64,000 nt of DNA, from contig OX424565.1 in NCBI GenBank assembly GCA_949152475.1, positions 10,857,953 through 10,921,952 on the forward strand, in the 5' to 3' direction. Both the position numbers and the translations under genes were made by a program. The notes beneath the pieces are model-generated. The model searched no databases. It saw only the letters and a program-made list of their open reading frames with translations, and was not told where the DNA came from. The stretch comes from Terebella lapidaria. Its lineage: Eukaryota > Annelida > Polychaeta > Terebellida > Terebellidae. Below, one piece after another: positions 1-12,194 of the stretch (within the stretch, counting starts at the first letter, position 1; each line of letters begins with the position of its first letter).

Positions 1-1499
1 CCCTGCTTGTGCCCTGTACGATAACAACGCTCAGTGGGCAAATATGAGGGCAAACATCAGGGCAAATACTGGCCGGTATCCTGCCCGATGTCAACGATCG
101 CTCATGGGCATCGAATGACATTGCCATAACATCACATGCACATGTCCCATTGGGGTTTACGTTATTCTGTTCACGGTGTATAATAAACACAACATCACCT
201 GGTTTTTTCCAGCATGTGCCCCGATATTTGCTTCGGCCCCGGGCTAATACTCGGGATCTTGGGCAAATATCAGGTCACATACTGGAAAAGCCAAGTGATA
301 TCGTCTATAGTAGCCATTGCATGAATACTTTTTGAGTTATCGTCCGGAAACCTTGTCTCAAATTCAACCTTGATTTCATCCTCACGGGATTCGGATCCGG
401 CTCAAAAAGGATAGGGTTCTTTCACATATCTTTTGTGGCCAGTGGTGAACTTTGGCAAGGATACATCAAGGCAAACTAAAGTTATCATCTGGAAACCAAA
501 ACGACGGAAGAAAAAAACAAAAGAAAAAAAATTGTGCTGAAACCATAAAGGCATAATTTCTGGCGAAGTGCCCTGAATATAAAGCTATTTCTCAGAAACT
601 CTGGTTCTGCCATTTAGCTTACAATGGAACCGTGTTTCCACATAAATGAATATCTGAAATCTTTTGGCAATGACGTTTACCAATGTTTTTTTTTTGTCTA
701 CAGCCATATTTGTATCTATCACAGATGTTTTTCAATGATTGGAGTGCAACACTCATTAGATATAGGCTGAATTTAGGCTATGTCTCGTTGGGTGTGGATT
801 CGAGCGATGTAAATATTAGTACATAACACAACATTAGTAATAAATATATTATTTTGTGACATGTGCATGGATTTATTTTTCGTCTGTGGAACAAAAGGTT
901 ATGAATCATAGATCTACATACGAGATATGATTGTTGTGAACAGTTGTGATAATATAGACAGAGAAGATGAATATATATGTATACTAGTACACTATTAATA
1001 ATGACCACCCTAGAGATGCTAATACAGGGTTTGCCTGTTCATCAATTGTCGTAGATTAAATAAAGTTTAAAGTATTATTTTAAAGATGAATAATTTGTTG
1101 ACATAAAAACAGGTATATAACCGAAAATGTAATATTCAAATAAAATGCAAAAAAAAAAATAAATAAAAACAATGTACCCAAAATAATTGTTCAAATCTTC
1201 TACACATTCGTTTTTGGTTTTTTCTCAACTGATCAGAACCCCAAAACAAAACAAAAAATCTCAAAAAATCTCAAATTTGATGTTGCGATTTCTTAGAATT
1301 TGAATCCCACGCCGATTTAGGCTCGCTTCGCTGGCTCATGGTTTCACCCTATACCTAATATGTCCACTTTGTCGCAAAGTCAGAATTTATTTTAAGAAGG
1401 ACCTGCTCCATTGCAATGTTTATCAAAACACAGACTGGTGTTAAAATACATGGGTGACTATATTTTGCAATAGCATAATCATACCCGTATTGTTTCATG
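1..1499. other. Non-coding stretch, no recognised feature
   Basis: No plausible exon, RNA gene or known repeat was recognised. The first 120 bases repeat the short phrase GGGCAAATA(T/C) several times, also near 265. From about 505 to 535 and 1140 to 1260 the sequence is A-rich. Short reading frames here are interrupted and have no domain resemblance. Confidence 0.5.
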
Positions 1500-1500
1500 A

Positions 1501-1556
<56 letters not shown>
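1500..1556. repeat. (ATT)n microsatellite
   Basis: About 18 uninterrupted copies of the trinucleotide ATT. It is a simple repeat and is expected to vary in length between individuals. Confidence 0.97.
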
Positions 1557-1557
<1 letters not shown>

Positions 1558-2389
1558 GTCATTGACAAAGTTTCCACAGAGAGCCGATATTAATTATGAA
1601 CAAGTTCATATATTTTTTGTTGTTCACTGATTCTTGTGAGTAGCAGTGGAAGCGTGCTGTATCGTGATGAATAGTTTGACATACAGCTTCAAAAGAACTG
1701 TCAAGTGAACCTTTGTCATTGGAAAAAACACTCAATTAACAGTTGAGTGGTGGTAGTTCCCTTTCGTTTTGTTTCTCCAAAATTATACGGGAAGTTTCGC
1801 AAGGAACGATGCCCCATAAACGTAAATATGTGGAATTCACCAGGTGAAATCATTATTCAATGAAATTTAATTAAGAAATACTTATATTATGACACTGATA
1901 TGCAATCGATATTATGCTGCCAAAACAATTTATTTTACTTGGATGACAATGATATGTGGTCTAATATCGTTAAATGTAAACTTGAAATACACACACGGGA
2001 CATAAGAAGTGTCACCCCTGCATTGTACGACAAACCGCAATACTTTTTAAGCTCGTCTCACTTGAGTCTAAGAATGAGCTGAAAAAGTATTTCACTATTG
2101 GTGTTGATGAAGCAATATCTGATAATTGTTGATGAGAAAAGTTGAATATCATTGAACACGTTCTTTGTTGTTCGGTGTACTATATTTCGTTGTACGTCTA
2201 CTTTTAGCAAATGATTAATGGGTGACACTTCTCATGTCCGGATTGTGTACAACACTCGGAATAGAATGAAAGCCGGACCTAATATCCAAAGACACCCTGG
2301 CGCCATCGGAGGTACACACTGTACACCAGAAGGAACTGTTATACCGAAAATGAAATCAGTATACAGATGAATGAAATGAATCCGTTAAT
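1557..2389. other. Non-coding stretch with a short duplicated segment
   Basis: No gene seen. Positions about 1829-1880 are closely matched by 8335-8386: both contain TGTGGAATTCACCAGGTGAA followed by ATCAT, then diverge. The match belongs to the set of old local duplications in the left third of the window. Confidence 0.5.
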
Positions 2390-4760
2390 ATCGAATGTGC
2401 TTTCATTCATGAATTTTTTTTCTTGTCCTGGATTATTGTGCAACATATAAAACTAATGCGTAAAGGAATTTTCATACCGAAGTCAGTTGGAAGAAAAGCA
2501 TGATGACATGTTGTTGTATGCAAATGAGAATTAGAAAATTGCATGTTATCGATACGTATTGGCTCTGTTTTGTTAGTTTTCAAAAAATGTAGGAAGAATC
2601 ACACTTGAAATGGATTTGTTTCTCATCATTGTGTAATTATTGTGTAATCATTTTGCAGGAAACTGAGACACATTTGCATGCAAAAATTCAAACCGACTTT
2701 CAATACCGCCCATGTAAGACCACGATTTGTTTTTTTTAAATACGTGTATTCGAAGCTTTCGCCGATGGGTGATGGAAATGTTTAATATCAAACACCGTAC
2801 TTTACACGATGACTAACATCAGTTGAATCTTCTAAACAACCCTGAAAATGTGATAGGATATAGTGCATTCTGTTGTTAAAAATATATCACAAAGCAGTTA
2901 CTGGTATATGTTTATGCACAGTATTTTTTTTAAAAATGTAGCTCTTCAATAAATGATAAATATGTTCCATACTGTGCACTCATCATTGGCATGATGATGA
3001 GTGCATCTTCTAACTTATTGAAGATGATGAATTGAAGATGATGAAAATTTTTATATCGACCCGATCGATATATTTCAACGAACTACTGACGGCCGTCTGT
3101 TCATCATTATTCCATCCCTGATCTGCGAACAAGGCAGTTCACTATACATGGACCTCTCGGATGTCCGAACAGATATTGTTATGACACATTTCTGATCCGA
3201 TGTTGACACCGATTCGGTCGTTACCTGCCCATAAAATGCCAAGAAGTCCAATCTAGCACAGTTATATTAAACTCACTGGGGTCCATGGTATGTAAACCCC
3301 CTTATTTTCAATGTGAATATTAATTGTATATCTATTTGCATATTCCATAGACAATTTACAATACTTCTCGATTACTCCAATATACACCGTCTGTATCAAT
3401 AATGATTTCTGGCTTTTTTGCCCAAATTTCAAAAGAATTTCCAATGATATGTAAGGGAGACCATGCACGCGTGTCAATATCAGATATTCCCAGACGAATT
3501 GAGAGAACGCTTAGCAATGAAACGGTGATGACTCATCAGCATAGAATGGTGGATAATGTGTGATCGTTAACCTCTGTAGGAACCAAAATGTCTTGATTAT
3601 TAACAATCATGAAGACATTTCAAATTTTCATCTGAATTCTGTGCTCGAACGCTCACTGAAAATTAGTAATGGCATAGTGACAGTCGTTTATCCCATCAAC
3701 TATTGAAAACATGATAAAACATACACATACATTCATATTTATGATCAGCGGTAAGTATGTAAACACAGGTCCTGGACTTCTTCCACATATTCACGATCTG
3801 AAATTTATTCAAAAATATTTTGATTTGTATTTTTGTAATCCGAAATAAACCATAGGCGTATGACAAGTACATACCTAATCACCAGCCATGCGAAAGACAT
3901 TGATTTGCCGGAAGATCGTGCGTTTATTTTGTTTTATTGTGGCAGGATGATGGATGATGCAATACGGGAAAAAGAACGACATAGGTCTTTATCTTTATGA
4001 TTTTCTGTTTCATTTGAGGATGTCTATTAATTATACTTGGATACATTGCAGGCACTATGATGTGCCCATCAACCTTTTCTATGGCTATGGCATATTCATG
4101 AATAAAGGTGACATGGAGCTCAAAACATTAGGTCTAAGACAAAGAAAAACTGTGACCAAATCTGTTTTGATCAGACAAATAGCTGAAGTCAATGTTCTAG
4201 TGATTTGTTCAAATATTCAGAACAAGTAGTGCAATATTAGATAATATGGTGCATTACTAGATAACGATGATATCATAAAGGCACAACCAATAATGGTTTT
4301 GTCTGAAAATTATCATGTGAATGCAGGGAACTATATTCATAAACATCGACATCATGAAAAGATTGAGACGAGGGCGATCTGATCACTTTGATTTGAGATT
4401 ACTTGACACTGGAATAGCTAGTCTCATTTAAAATCGTCTCTACCCTGACTTTGGTGACGTTCAATCTCATTGCGATTCTGATTTTCTAGGGTCTACATCT
4501 GCATCTTCTAGAACCCAGGAGCTTGTTTTTTTTCATTTTCTTTCAGCGAAAGAATCTGTGTTTCATTACAGTACTGTCATTGCATATATAATGATCTTCT
4601 TATGGCACATGCATACATCACGGAATTACCATACGTTTAACTAGATGCGCTTGTTTTTGAAGATGACATTTCATCACCAGTGGGAAATATTCGTAGAACA
4701 GTTCATATTTGCATATTCATAAATATACATGATTGTACATTTTCTACATATTCCATAATG
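2390..4760. repeat. Diverged local duplication, copy A
   Basis: Several blocks here match other places in the same order and orientation but with many substitutions and gaps. Block 2637-2855 (with TGTTTAATATCAAACA) matches 9306-9495 and more weakly 7139-7245. Block 3180-3240 (with TCGGTCGTTA and CTGCCCATA) matches 10915-11000 and 11160-11245. Block 3480-3590 matches 11630-11745. Block 4580-4740 (ending in TTTGCATATTCAT) matches 7795-7945. No coding potential is preserved between copies, so this is inferred to be duplicated non-coding DNA. Edges are approximate. Confidence 0.6.
2975..3005. repeat. Small perfect hairpin
   Basis: TGCACTCATCAT (2975-2986) is the exact reverse complement of ATGATGAGTGCA (2994-3005), with a 7-base loop. 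Such 12-bp stems occur by chance in AT-rich DNA, so no function is claimed. Confidence 0.8.
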
Positions 4761-4829
4761 CAGAACCACTTAGGACGCTTTTTGTCAGTAGATTAAGTGA
4801 ATTGAGCACCATTTAAATTGCAACAGAAA

Positions 4830-5290
4830 AATTAGCCCAAGAGGTAAGAAAGGATACCGGACAATATATGTTTATATATTTAAATTCTGTGACCTTGAAA
4901 ATAAAGTCAAAGGTCAAATTATATATCTTTTCCAGTGTGTCCACAGTTGATTCTCAAGTTGTAAAGTCGGTCATTGACGAGATATTAGCCATTTTGTTCT
5001 GAGACCTTGAACATGAGGTCATAGGTCAATATCAAGGTCATGACAATATTCAACATACACAATTTCCTATGTTCAAATTAAGGTAAAAAAAGGCCGCCAT
5101 TCCGGAAAAAATGCGAAAAAAACCAAATATACCTCCTTGAAACATTTTTAGGCATTTTTGCAAAATTTCAGAACGATTCGTCTGTAAAAAATGTAGATGG
5201 ACGACGTCGACGGTGACGCTGATGAACGACGGACGCAACGCCACGGCCTTTGACTTTTAGGTTACCAAAGGTCCGGTAACCTTAGATGAT
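4830..5290. repeat. Dispersed repeat rich in GGTCA / TGACC motifs
   Basis: The first half contains repeated GACCTTGA, AAGGTCA and ATAGGTCA motifs. The second half runs through a CpG-rich phrase (GACGACGTCGACGGTGACGC at about 5201) to a direct repeat GGTTACC/GGTAACC near 5260-5282. This combination resembles dispersed repeats familiar from marine invertebrate genomes, but I cannot name the family. Related GGTCA-rich phrases recur at 13910-14090, 19875-19970 and 34420-34470. Confidence 0.55.
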
Positions 5291-5434
5291 GATAACGAAT
5301 TTAAGGCAATCTTAGTCAGAAAGATTTCGCATAATTTGAAACAATCAGATGACACTCAATCAGACAAACCCGTTATATCTATATTTTATTTCAACATTTT
5401 ATGCGCGTAATCCTCTAAGGGAACTATATTTTTT

Positions 5435-5700
5435 CCAGTTGCGGACCGAGAGATATGGCTATAAATGTTTATCTTCCCAATTTGAGTTTCGCCATGTAGA
5501 CAGGGATCGTCGACAATAATATTCAGATTCTGACTTTTAAAACTCGTTTACACCAACTTTTTCAATTTTAGTGATAGAGGTCTGAAATTTAGTATAAAAT
5601 TGCCGTCGACTCCCAGGTGAAATATGCGGAAGCGCAAGTCATGATACGATACCATTTAGCATCACAAAACTATCAGCAATAAATGTTGTAAACGAGTTAT
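5435..5700. repeat. Dispersed repeat, copy 1 (mate at 18500-18680)
   Basis: Shares with 18500-18680 the ordered phrases TGCGGACCGAGA, CAACTTTTTCAATTTT, GTCTGAAATT, ATACGATACCATTTAG and a final TGTAAACG. The two copies are diverged but collinear over about 200 bases. No open frame is shared. The copy ends in an (AT)n run. Confidence 0.7.
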
Positions 5701-5714
5701 ATATATATATATAT
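5699..5714. repeat. (AT)n microsatellite
   Basis: Eight tandem AT dinucleotides immediately after the dispersed repeat. Confidence 0.9.
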
Positions 5715-5739
5715 GGCTGTACAAATATTTGTAAGGACA

Positions 5740-5815
5740 CAGTTCCGATCTAATAATCACCCCGTAATATCCCCATAAAGTTCGAATCAGTCCACTTATT
5801 AACGCCATCAAGCAA
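5740..5815. repeat. Fragment of the local duplication family
   Basis: Resembles 11160-11245 and 10915-11000: GGA-CACAGTTCCGATC, then CCCCATAAAGTTCGAATCAGTC in the same relative order as the other copies' GCCCAT...TTCGCACCAGTC. Short and diverged. Confidence 0.45.
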
Positions 5816-5931
5816 GTGCGTCATAGCCTGGTCTTCTTGTTACAAACGGCATTGGTGATACAAGGAGCGTCTTTGCACCAATATGCATTACTAATTGCTC
5901 ACATGTTTTCATGTAGTATATCGCTATTGTA

Positions 5932-6205
5932 TGTAAGTATCAGTCTATTACCACCAAGACAGTTAGCTTTTGATGATGCCAATAACAAACGTAAAATACA
6001 TTTTGCAATAGAAACAAAGCCTGGAACAAAATAGTTTATCCAATTACACACTGATGTCATCAGGGGCAGACAGTGTGGTAAATGTAGTTGTTTCTACTGT
6101 ACAACTTATGGAATTAGTATACAACTGCCCAACAACCTATGATTTTTTTTTAGATATCCGAAGCAAACCCCATATAACAAAGGTACCCAGTGCTTCCCAA
6201 GCAAG
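5932..6205 (+). repeat. E1 dispersed element, + copy
   Basis: Starts with TGTAAGTATCAGTCTATTAC, the same terminus seen at 53204, 8472 and (inverted) 9045 and 32560. It then has TTTGATGATGCCAATAA, CATTTTGCAATAGA, GTCATCAGGGGCAGACAG, GTTGTTTCTACTGTACA and ACAACTGCCCAACAACCTAT in E1 order. The far end fades after GATATCCGAAGCAAACCCCAT. No coding capacity; it looks like a non-autonomous mobile element. Confidence 0.8.
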
Positions 6206-6724
6206 ATTGAAATGGAATGGCATGAAGATAAATGTGCTATTTTGAGATATATGTTTGAATGTGCACTTACTCATGAAAATGCATTTACATTGACCCATAG
6301 AAAGTTTCAATAGACCAACCGTTGTCAATTACAGAAGCTTATCATGCACGTGCTCAGACATATGGTCGCCACTAATGAATCTTGCCAGTAAGACAGTGAT
6401 GCATCAATGGCCTAGAATGATGGATGGTGTATTCCATGTCAATTCTGGGAGAACCACCAATTGAATTTATGCAATCCTGAGAACACTAAATCCGCAGTTG
6501 ATTGCATGTTGGTACTTTAAGGACGAGTTCTAGTGAGGGACCAGAGGGGAGAGGGGCTAAAATGTGAATTTTTTTTTTATTGTTTCAGGACTTTCAAACA
6601 ATCAAAAGCAGAAAATCTGGATGAAATATTCTCAATAGTGTGGAATTATGGATAATTCTAACCCCACAATACCTCCAAAATGGGTAATTTTAGCCATTTT
6701 CACTAAAATAAGTTTTTAACAAAA
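6206..6724. other. Non-coding stretch
   Basis: No gene recognised. A short block around 6390-6430 (AGACAGTGATGCATCA...GAATGATGGATGGTGTA) resembles 12325-12357 and 3530-3560, again part of the old local duplications. Confidence 0.45.
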
Positions 6725-6882
6725 AACGGCGAGACAGATGTCTGCCCCTGATGACGACAGTGTGGCTTCAGATATGAATGTTTGGTCGGGCTATCTTTCT
6801 ATTCTGAAAGTTTTTGACATTAGGTTTTTTATTGGCATCATCAAAATTTGGTTAACAGCCGTAATAGGTTAATACATACATT
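6725..6882 (-). repeat. E1 fragment, - orientation
   Basis: Reverse-oriented E1 phrases in order: GTCTGCCCCTGATGACG, GTTTGGTCGGGCT, ATTGGCATCATCAAAATTTG and a diverged terminus GTAATAGGTTAATACATAC. The half containing the tail is missing. Confidence 0.75.
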
Positions 6883-6889
6883 CCTATTG

Positions 6890-7045
6890 AGCCGGGACAG
6901 AATTAACGTCCACCAGCAGTGACAGAGCATCATAGATTGATGCATCAGCATCAATCTATTACCACTGATACAACTAGATTTTGGTGGTGACAATAGCCAA
7001 CGTAAACACATTTTGCAATATTATCCACACTATGACGTCATGGAT
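6890..7045 (+). repeat. E1 tail joined to an E1 head
   Basis: 6893-6935 matches the far end of the full E1 copy at 32207-32255 in reverse complement (ACAG-ATTTAACGTCC and CCAGCAGTGACA). It is followed within about 20 bases by the E1 head (CATCAATCTATTACCACTGA). This suggests two E1 copies once abutted tail to head. Confidence 0.65.
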
Positions 7046-7138
7046 TTGGTGTCGTGATATGTATCAAGTGAAAACACAGTTGTGTACCAATCACATGACA
7101 AAACAATGCTAATATATTTGTGTACGTGTGTCTCTAGA

Positions 7139-7945
7139 CCCTGGGTGAATACATGTTCATTATCAAAGATCACACTTGACACAATGACTCACGTATCAGT
7201 TGTGTCTTCAAAACAACGCGGAAATGTGATGATACGAACCTTGTGTCTTACTGCGAAAATATGTTTTGATGAAAATATATTATGAAGTACTTGAAGCTAG
7301 CTGTATAGTTTCTAAGCATAGCCATGAATAAATTTATTTTGCAGGGTTTGATAGATATGCGTCATGCGGTGCACGGCCAACGTATTTCCTGTATATGACA
7401 AAGTAGATATCACACTCCCGATGAGGAGTTTTACCCCGTGGAAATCGGGGGTCTTCATTCGCCATATTCTGAAATTATATGGTTGAAATTGTGTTCGTAT
7501 TTGAAACCTTGCTGCATATTGGAAATTCAATGGCCACATCACAGATGAAAACAAAGTACAATAACCAAAAATCAACAAATACATATCTACATATATAGGG
7601 ATATATATTCTTCAGCATTGACAACATAACCAGTCGGTGGAAAATGGCACAGAGCGTTTCACGGGTGGTTTTATGCCAAAAAAAAAATTGACTTCATGTG
7701 CCATGATCTTGAACTCTCACAACCTACATTGATTTTGAGTCTCCATAGCTATGTTGGTGTTCATTCAATCGCAAAATTGGTTTTTTGTTACTATCATTGC
7801 ATGTATAATTACCTTCGTATCATAATGCTTTCACTTACGTCCCATATAATTGCCATACATCTTCAACTAGATATGCTTGAAGATGTGGGAAGTGGCAAGT
7901 ATTCACTGAATAGATCGTGTTTGCATATTCATGAACGTTAATGAG
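7139..7945. repeat. Diverged local duplication, copy B
   Basis: 7139-7245 (GGGTGAATACATGTTCATTA ... GGAAATGTGATGATACG) resembles 9395-9495 and 2770-2855. 7795-7945 matches 4580-4740, including GCATGTATAAT, CATAC-TTCAACTAGAT and TTTGCATATTCATGAA. Spacing differs from copy A, so internal deletions or insertions have occurred. Non-coding. Confidence 0.6.
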
Positions 7946-8466
7946 TATGAATTTTTATTATTTTAAGAACTCATTTATAAATAACGTGGGTTGCAATAGT
8001 AACCAGGTAACAATTCTTACTATTAGTATTGAGAACTTTCTAATTCTAAATTCTGAACCACATATATGAACATGACGATTATAAATTAGACAATCACAGT
8101 CAGTAGCAACGCTCTTTGGTCAGTGGAACATCAATTGCTTTAATTAACATAATGACATGACACTCATTTAAACAAAATACCAATATCCACATTCTACATT
8201 TTTTATTCCTTTGAGCGAACTTCACTCAAACTGCTGAAACTTTTGAACAAATCCTGATATTGACATGCTGTAAAGACCATTTTGCTCAAGTATAAGTCCA
8301 TATCATATTTGTACTAACTAGTACGTTCACGCGAGTATGTGGAATTCACCAGGTGAAATCATGTTTCTAATTTAAAATGTAATTACATGACTTAGCGGAA
8401 CCGCAAGGGTTTTGCTGTACTCTACTAATATCATGACCCCATTCACGACACTGTTATTCCATCAAT
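7946..8466. other. Non-coding stretch
   Basis: Nothing recognised apart from 8335-8386, which repeats 1829-1880. Confidence 0.45.
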
Positions 8467-8675
8467 GTAAGTATCAATCCATTACAACCCAAAACAGCCA
8501 TATTTTGATGTTTCCAATAAAAAAAGTAAAATACAACATTTTGCAATAGAGACAAAGCCCGGCCAAATACTTTATCAAATGACACACTGGCGTCATCAGG
8601 GGCAGACAGTGTGTTAAATGTAGTTGTTTCTACTGTACACCTGATGGAATTAGTATACAACTGCCCATGATGGCA
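8467..8675 (+). repeat. E1 copy, + orientation (left arm of inverted cluster)
   Basis: Begins TGTAAGTATCAATCCATTAC and continues through CATTTTGCAATAGAGACAAA, GGCGTCATCAGGGGCAGACA, GTTGTTTCTACTGTACACCT and ACAACTGCCCA, where it breaks off. Together with the next copy it forms an imperfect inverted repeat. Confidence 0.8.
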
Positions 8676-8726
8676 ATTCAAATTACCTATCATTATCATC
8701 AACACCACTAGATTTTGATGATACCA

Positions 8727-9048
8727 ATAAATGCATTTTACCATCAGCTCGGTGGCCTTCTGGCTTGTGATTGGGTACATATGTACTTGCCATATATCTA
8801 TTCCATGGGTTTTTATTTCCAATTTATTTTCATGGGTTGTTGGGCAGTTGTATGCTAATTCCATCAGGCGTACAGTAGAGGCGGCTGCATTTAACACACT
8901 GTCTGCCCCTGATGACGTCAGTGTGTCTTTTGGTAGGCTGTTTGGTCGGGCTTTGTTTCTATCCCAAAATGTTCTATTTTACGTTTGTTTTTGGTATTAT
9001 CAAAAACTGACTATTGGTGGTAATAGATTGATACTTACATTCTTTAAC
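8727..9048 (-). repeat. E1 copy, - orientation, nearly full length
   Basis: Reverse-oriented copy with GGCCTTCTGGCTTGTGATTG near its start, then GTTGTTGGGCAGTTGTATGC, CTGTCTGCCCCTGATGACG, GGTCGGGCTTTGTTTCTAT and the terminal GTAATAGATTGATACTTACA. Alignable over most of its length with 32260-32560. Confidence 0.82.
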
Positions 9049-9155
9049 AGGAACAAAGCTTGACCAAATATCTAAAGACACACTGGCGTCATCTGGGGCA
9101 AACAGTATGTAAAACGTCGTTATTTCTACTGTACACCTGATGGATTTGTTATATC
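9049..9155 (+). repeat. E1 internal fragment, + orientation
   Basis: Carries the inner E1 segment only: ACAAAGCTTGACCAAATA, GACACACTGGCGTCATC-GGGGCA and TTATTTCTACTGTACACCTG. It directly abuts the inverted copy before it. Confidence 0.75.
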
Positions 9156-9189
9156 AAAAATGTAATTAATATAAACGTGAATATTATAA

Positions 9190-9980
9190 ATCCGTTAATA
9201 TCGAATATAATCATATGCTTTCAGTCAATAAGTTTTTACATGCATCACTGCACACCGTAGAAGTTCTATAGGAATTTTCATAAGCAATTATTCTGTAATC
9301 ATTATTGTGTAATTTTTGCATGGAAACTGATAACACATTTCCACAGTTTTCCAACCACGTAACCAAACATGATTTTGAAAAATCAAATATTCCGCCCCTG
9401 GGTGAATAAATGTTTAATATCAAACATCGCACTTACATAATGACTAACATATCAGTTACATCTTCCAAACAAACCGGTAATGTGATACGAATTGTGCCTT
9501 CTGCTGCAGGCATTCGTATGGCAAAAGATATATCGCAAAAGTACTTTTACTTAAGTGTATATTTAGACAAAGCCTGTTCATGAATAATTACATTTTATCA
9601 GTCATGATAAATGTTTTTACTGTGCATAAATCCATATATATCCAATTCATCATGACCATAATGGAGAATATGCAGTCACTGGTGCCTCATACGTGCAAGT
9701 TATGCATATAGGCACGTTAACAAGGGAAAATCGGAATTCCTTTTTTTGAGTTTTTCGGCCAGAACTCCATCTAGATATTGCAGTACAAATGCATTTATTA
9801 GCTACTGTCTGTGACCAATGTTGGAGATCAGTGCTGATCGTGGGAGTTGGCGCATATAGTGTCATTTATTCTTATGAACTGGGTGATGGGTATCCACACA
9901 AATCAGGAGATGATTTGCATATAATTTCTAAGTCAGGAGTGGGTGCTATTTATTGGTATCATCAAATTCAACTCTAATTG
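9190..9980. repeat. Diverged local duplication, copy C
   Basis: 9190-9235 resembles 2390-2430 (CCGTTAATATCGAAT). 9306-9495 matches 2637-2855. 9565-9980 matches 15020-15385 and in part 16965-17280, with shared phrases GCCTGTTCATG, CATTTTAT-A, TCCATATAT and GAACTGGGTGATGG. It therefore joins two sets of duplicated blocks and supports a common ancestral unit for the left region. Confidence 0.6.
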
Positions 9981-10889
9981 ACAGTGATTGGACATTTTAG
10001 CCACTTGATCACCAGGTCCGTATATTTCAACAGACTAATGGTGTTCCCATTGGTACAAATTGTGCATTGTTCTTTGATAGAACTGGCCATCGCCCATATA
10101 TATAAGTATCTTGACTACATACACGAATGTCCATGATGTCGGCATATTATTTTCTAGCTATGATTGTAGTTTATTATTAGTTTCCACGCTCAGCAATGGC
10201 AGTGACAGGAATTTGGTCTCTTAATACTGACCTGTTCACATAACGTACTCTAATTTTATGAGTTAATGAGAAGCAATGACTTATCTGTACTAGAACAATA
10301 AACATTATACGACACCTATACTTGTATTAATTAATATATGGTGATTTAAGAATCATAGGAATGTCATAATGAACGATGAACTAGTTGCAATACCGTGTAC
10401 ACTTTCTAGGCAATCCTGAATTGTTACTGATGATGATATTCAGTTCAGATCATATTGTGATCTGAAATGTTGGTCTATATAGTGTATAATGGTCTGTATA
10501 CTGTATACCGGCACATACAGTATATAATAATACAATTATTCTTATTTTAAACTGTACTGGTTTAATAACATTTTCCTTTTTGAAAAGCTATTTTATGACA
10601 GAGACACAGAATGCAACCCAGTACCTTATAGACATTCAATACAATATATTTATGTATGTATTTATGTATCACTTTTAGGAACGAGATTCATAACCATGAC
10701 CCCTCTCCGATTGCGAGTAGTGTCATTCCCATTTCCCCCGTGACCACAGTTTACCGGATACGAATAACAATCAACCGAAAATACCATCGAAAACCATGCA
10801 GAATTTTGACGTACCTCCATCAAATGCAAATGTGTATTTGATCCTCATTTATAGCATTTGGTCCCATGTATCAGTGTTTTACTTGCTTG
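9981..10889. other. Non-coding stretch
   Basis: No gene recognised. A perfect 9-bp hairpin (TTCAGATCA/TGATCTGAA, 10444-10466, loop of 5) is the only local structure. Around 10480-10530 GTATA-rich phrases recur. Confidence 0.45.
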
Positions 10890-11760
10890 AACAGGTATCC
10901 CTCTCATAGATCCGTACGAAGTATTCGTTATAACCCATTTCTAGCCCCCTATTCGGTCGTTAACTGCCCATAGAATTCGCACCAGTCCAGTTATTTTTAC
11001 ACAGCCATATCACTAAATACCGACAGCTATCGGTATTTACGTCATAGATACTTATTTTGAAGGGTGCCGAGTTATTGCTTATTCATCTCAGTCAATAGAC
11101 TGGTTGACAATTGAATACGACAGTAACGAATCATTTTGGAGGTCTGATATTTAAGTATGTATTTCGGATCCAATGTTGAGCCCTCTTGGGTTGTTATAGG
11201 CCTATCTGCCCATCAAGTTCGCACCAGTCAGGTATTGTTGCCATACTGTACGTGCGTCACACAACCTTTTGTCATTTCCCCCAATGGATGGAATGGATCA
11301 CGGGTCGCAAATCATGAAACTCGCTGTGTTCTAAGATCCCCATCACTTTATAATATGAATATAAAAAATATTTGTATTCGCATTTTCGTTTCGTGGATAG
11401 ATCATTAGAATATCATTGGTTCCAGTACGCACAATGAATAAAATTGATCAGTTGTCCCACTACATACCAGTATGCTCTGCCAACTTCCCCTGATGACGCC
11501 AGTGTGTCTTTGGATTAAAATAATTGGTCGGGCTTTATTTTCGTCACAAGATTTTCATCATAGGTTTCTTTTTGTCATCATCAAAACCATTTGGTATTGG
11601 TGTAATAGACCTTGCACGTGTCAATATTGTCAGACAGTCCCAGATGAATCAGAGAGATACACAATGGGACATTGATTACATATCAGCATAGAATGATGGA
11701 TGATATGTGGTCGGGAACGAAGTTCGTGGAAACAAACATTTCGTGATCATTGCCAATCGA
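10890..11760. repeat. Diverged local duplication, two partial copies
   Basis: 10915-11000 (CTATTCGGTCGTTAACTGCC, then TTCGCACCAGTC) and 11160-11245 (CGGATCCAATGTTGA, then TCTGCCCATCAAGTTCGCAC) resemble one another and 3180-3240. 11630-11745 matches 3480-3590 (CCCAGA-GAAT, ATCAGCATAGAATG-TGGAT). A perfect 10-bp hairpin, TAAATACCGA/TCGGTATTTA, sits at 11014-11039. Confidence 0.55.
11473..11615 (-). repeat. E1 fragment, - orientation
   Basis: Contains TTCCCCTGATGACGCCAGTG, TGTCTTTGGAT, GGTCGGGCTTTATTTTCGTC and TCATCATCAAAACCATTTGG in the order of reverse-oriented E1. Both ends are lost. Confidence 0.75.
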
Positions 11761-12194
11761 ATCATTAAAATTATACACTGGGTGCGCTCCATCCTCAAGA
11801 ATCACAAATATGATCTATGACCACAAACATTATCCTACATAAAATGGCGAACCAGGTCCTACAGAAAATCAGAATCCAAGAAATTTGATCCTGTTTGGGA
11901 TAACATGCTGATCTGTACGAATGAAACGCACCAATTATCTCGTTCTTAAACCATATACTGGCCTATACCAATGGCAGAATAGGAGGCGTACATAGCATAC
12001 ATCACGTGTATAAAAAAATATCATCACTTATAAAAGTACCCCTTATGATTCACCTGGCATTGTCGAAGTACCTATAGTTATGAAACATATCCTGGATTTC
12101 TTCTTACTCTGTTTACGATATGAGATTTTCGAACCATATAGTCATCGTACAGATTTCATTTGCCAATTGATTGTAATTTAAATGTGATCCACTC
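11761..12194. other. Non-coding stretch
   Basis: No gene or repeat recognised. Confidence 0.4.

Noticed and set aside
8454-9063. Overlapping frames of 110-147 codons on opposite strands
   Set aside because: They lie on the inverted E1 copies and mirror each other; other E1 copies do not keep them open.
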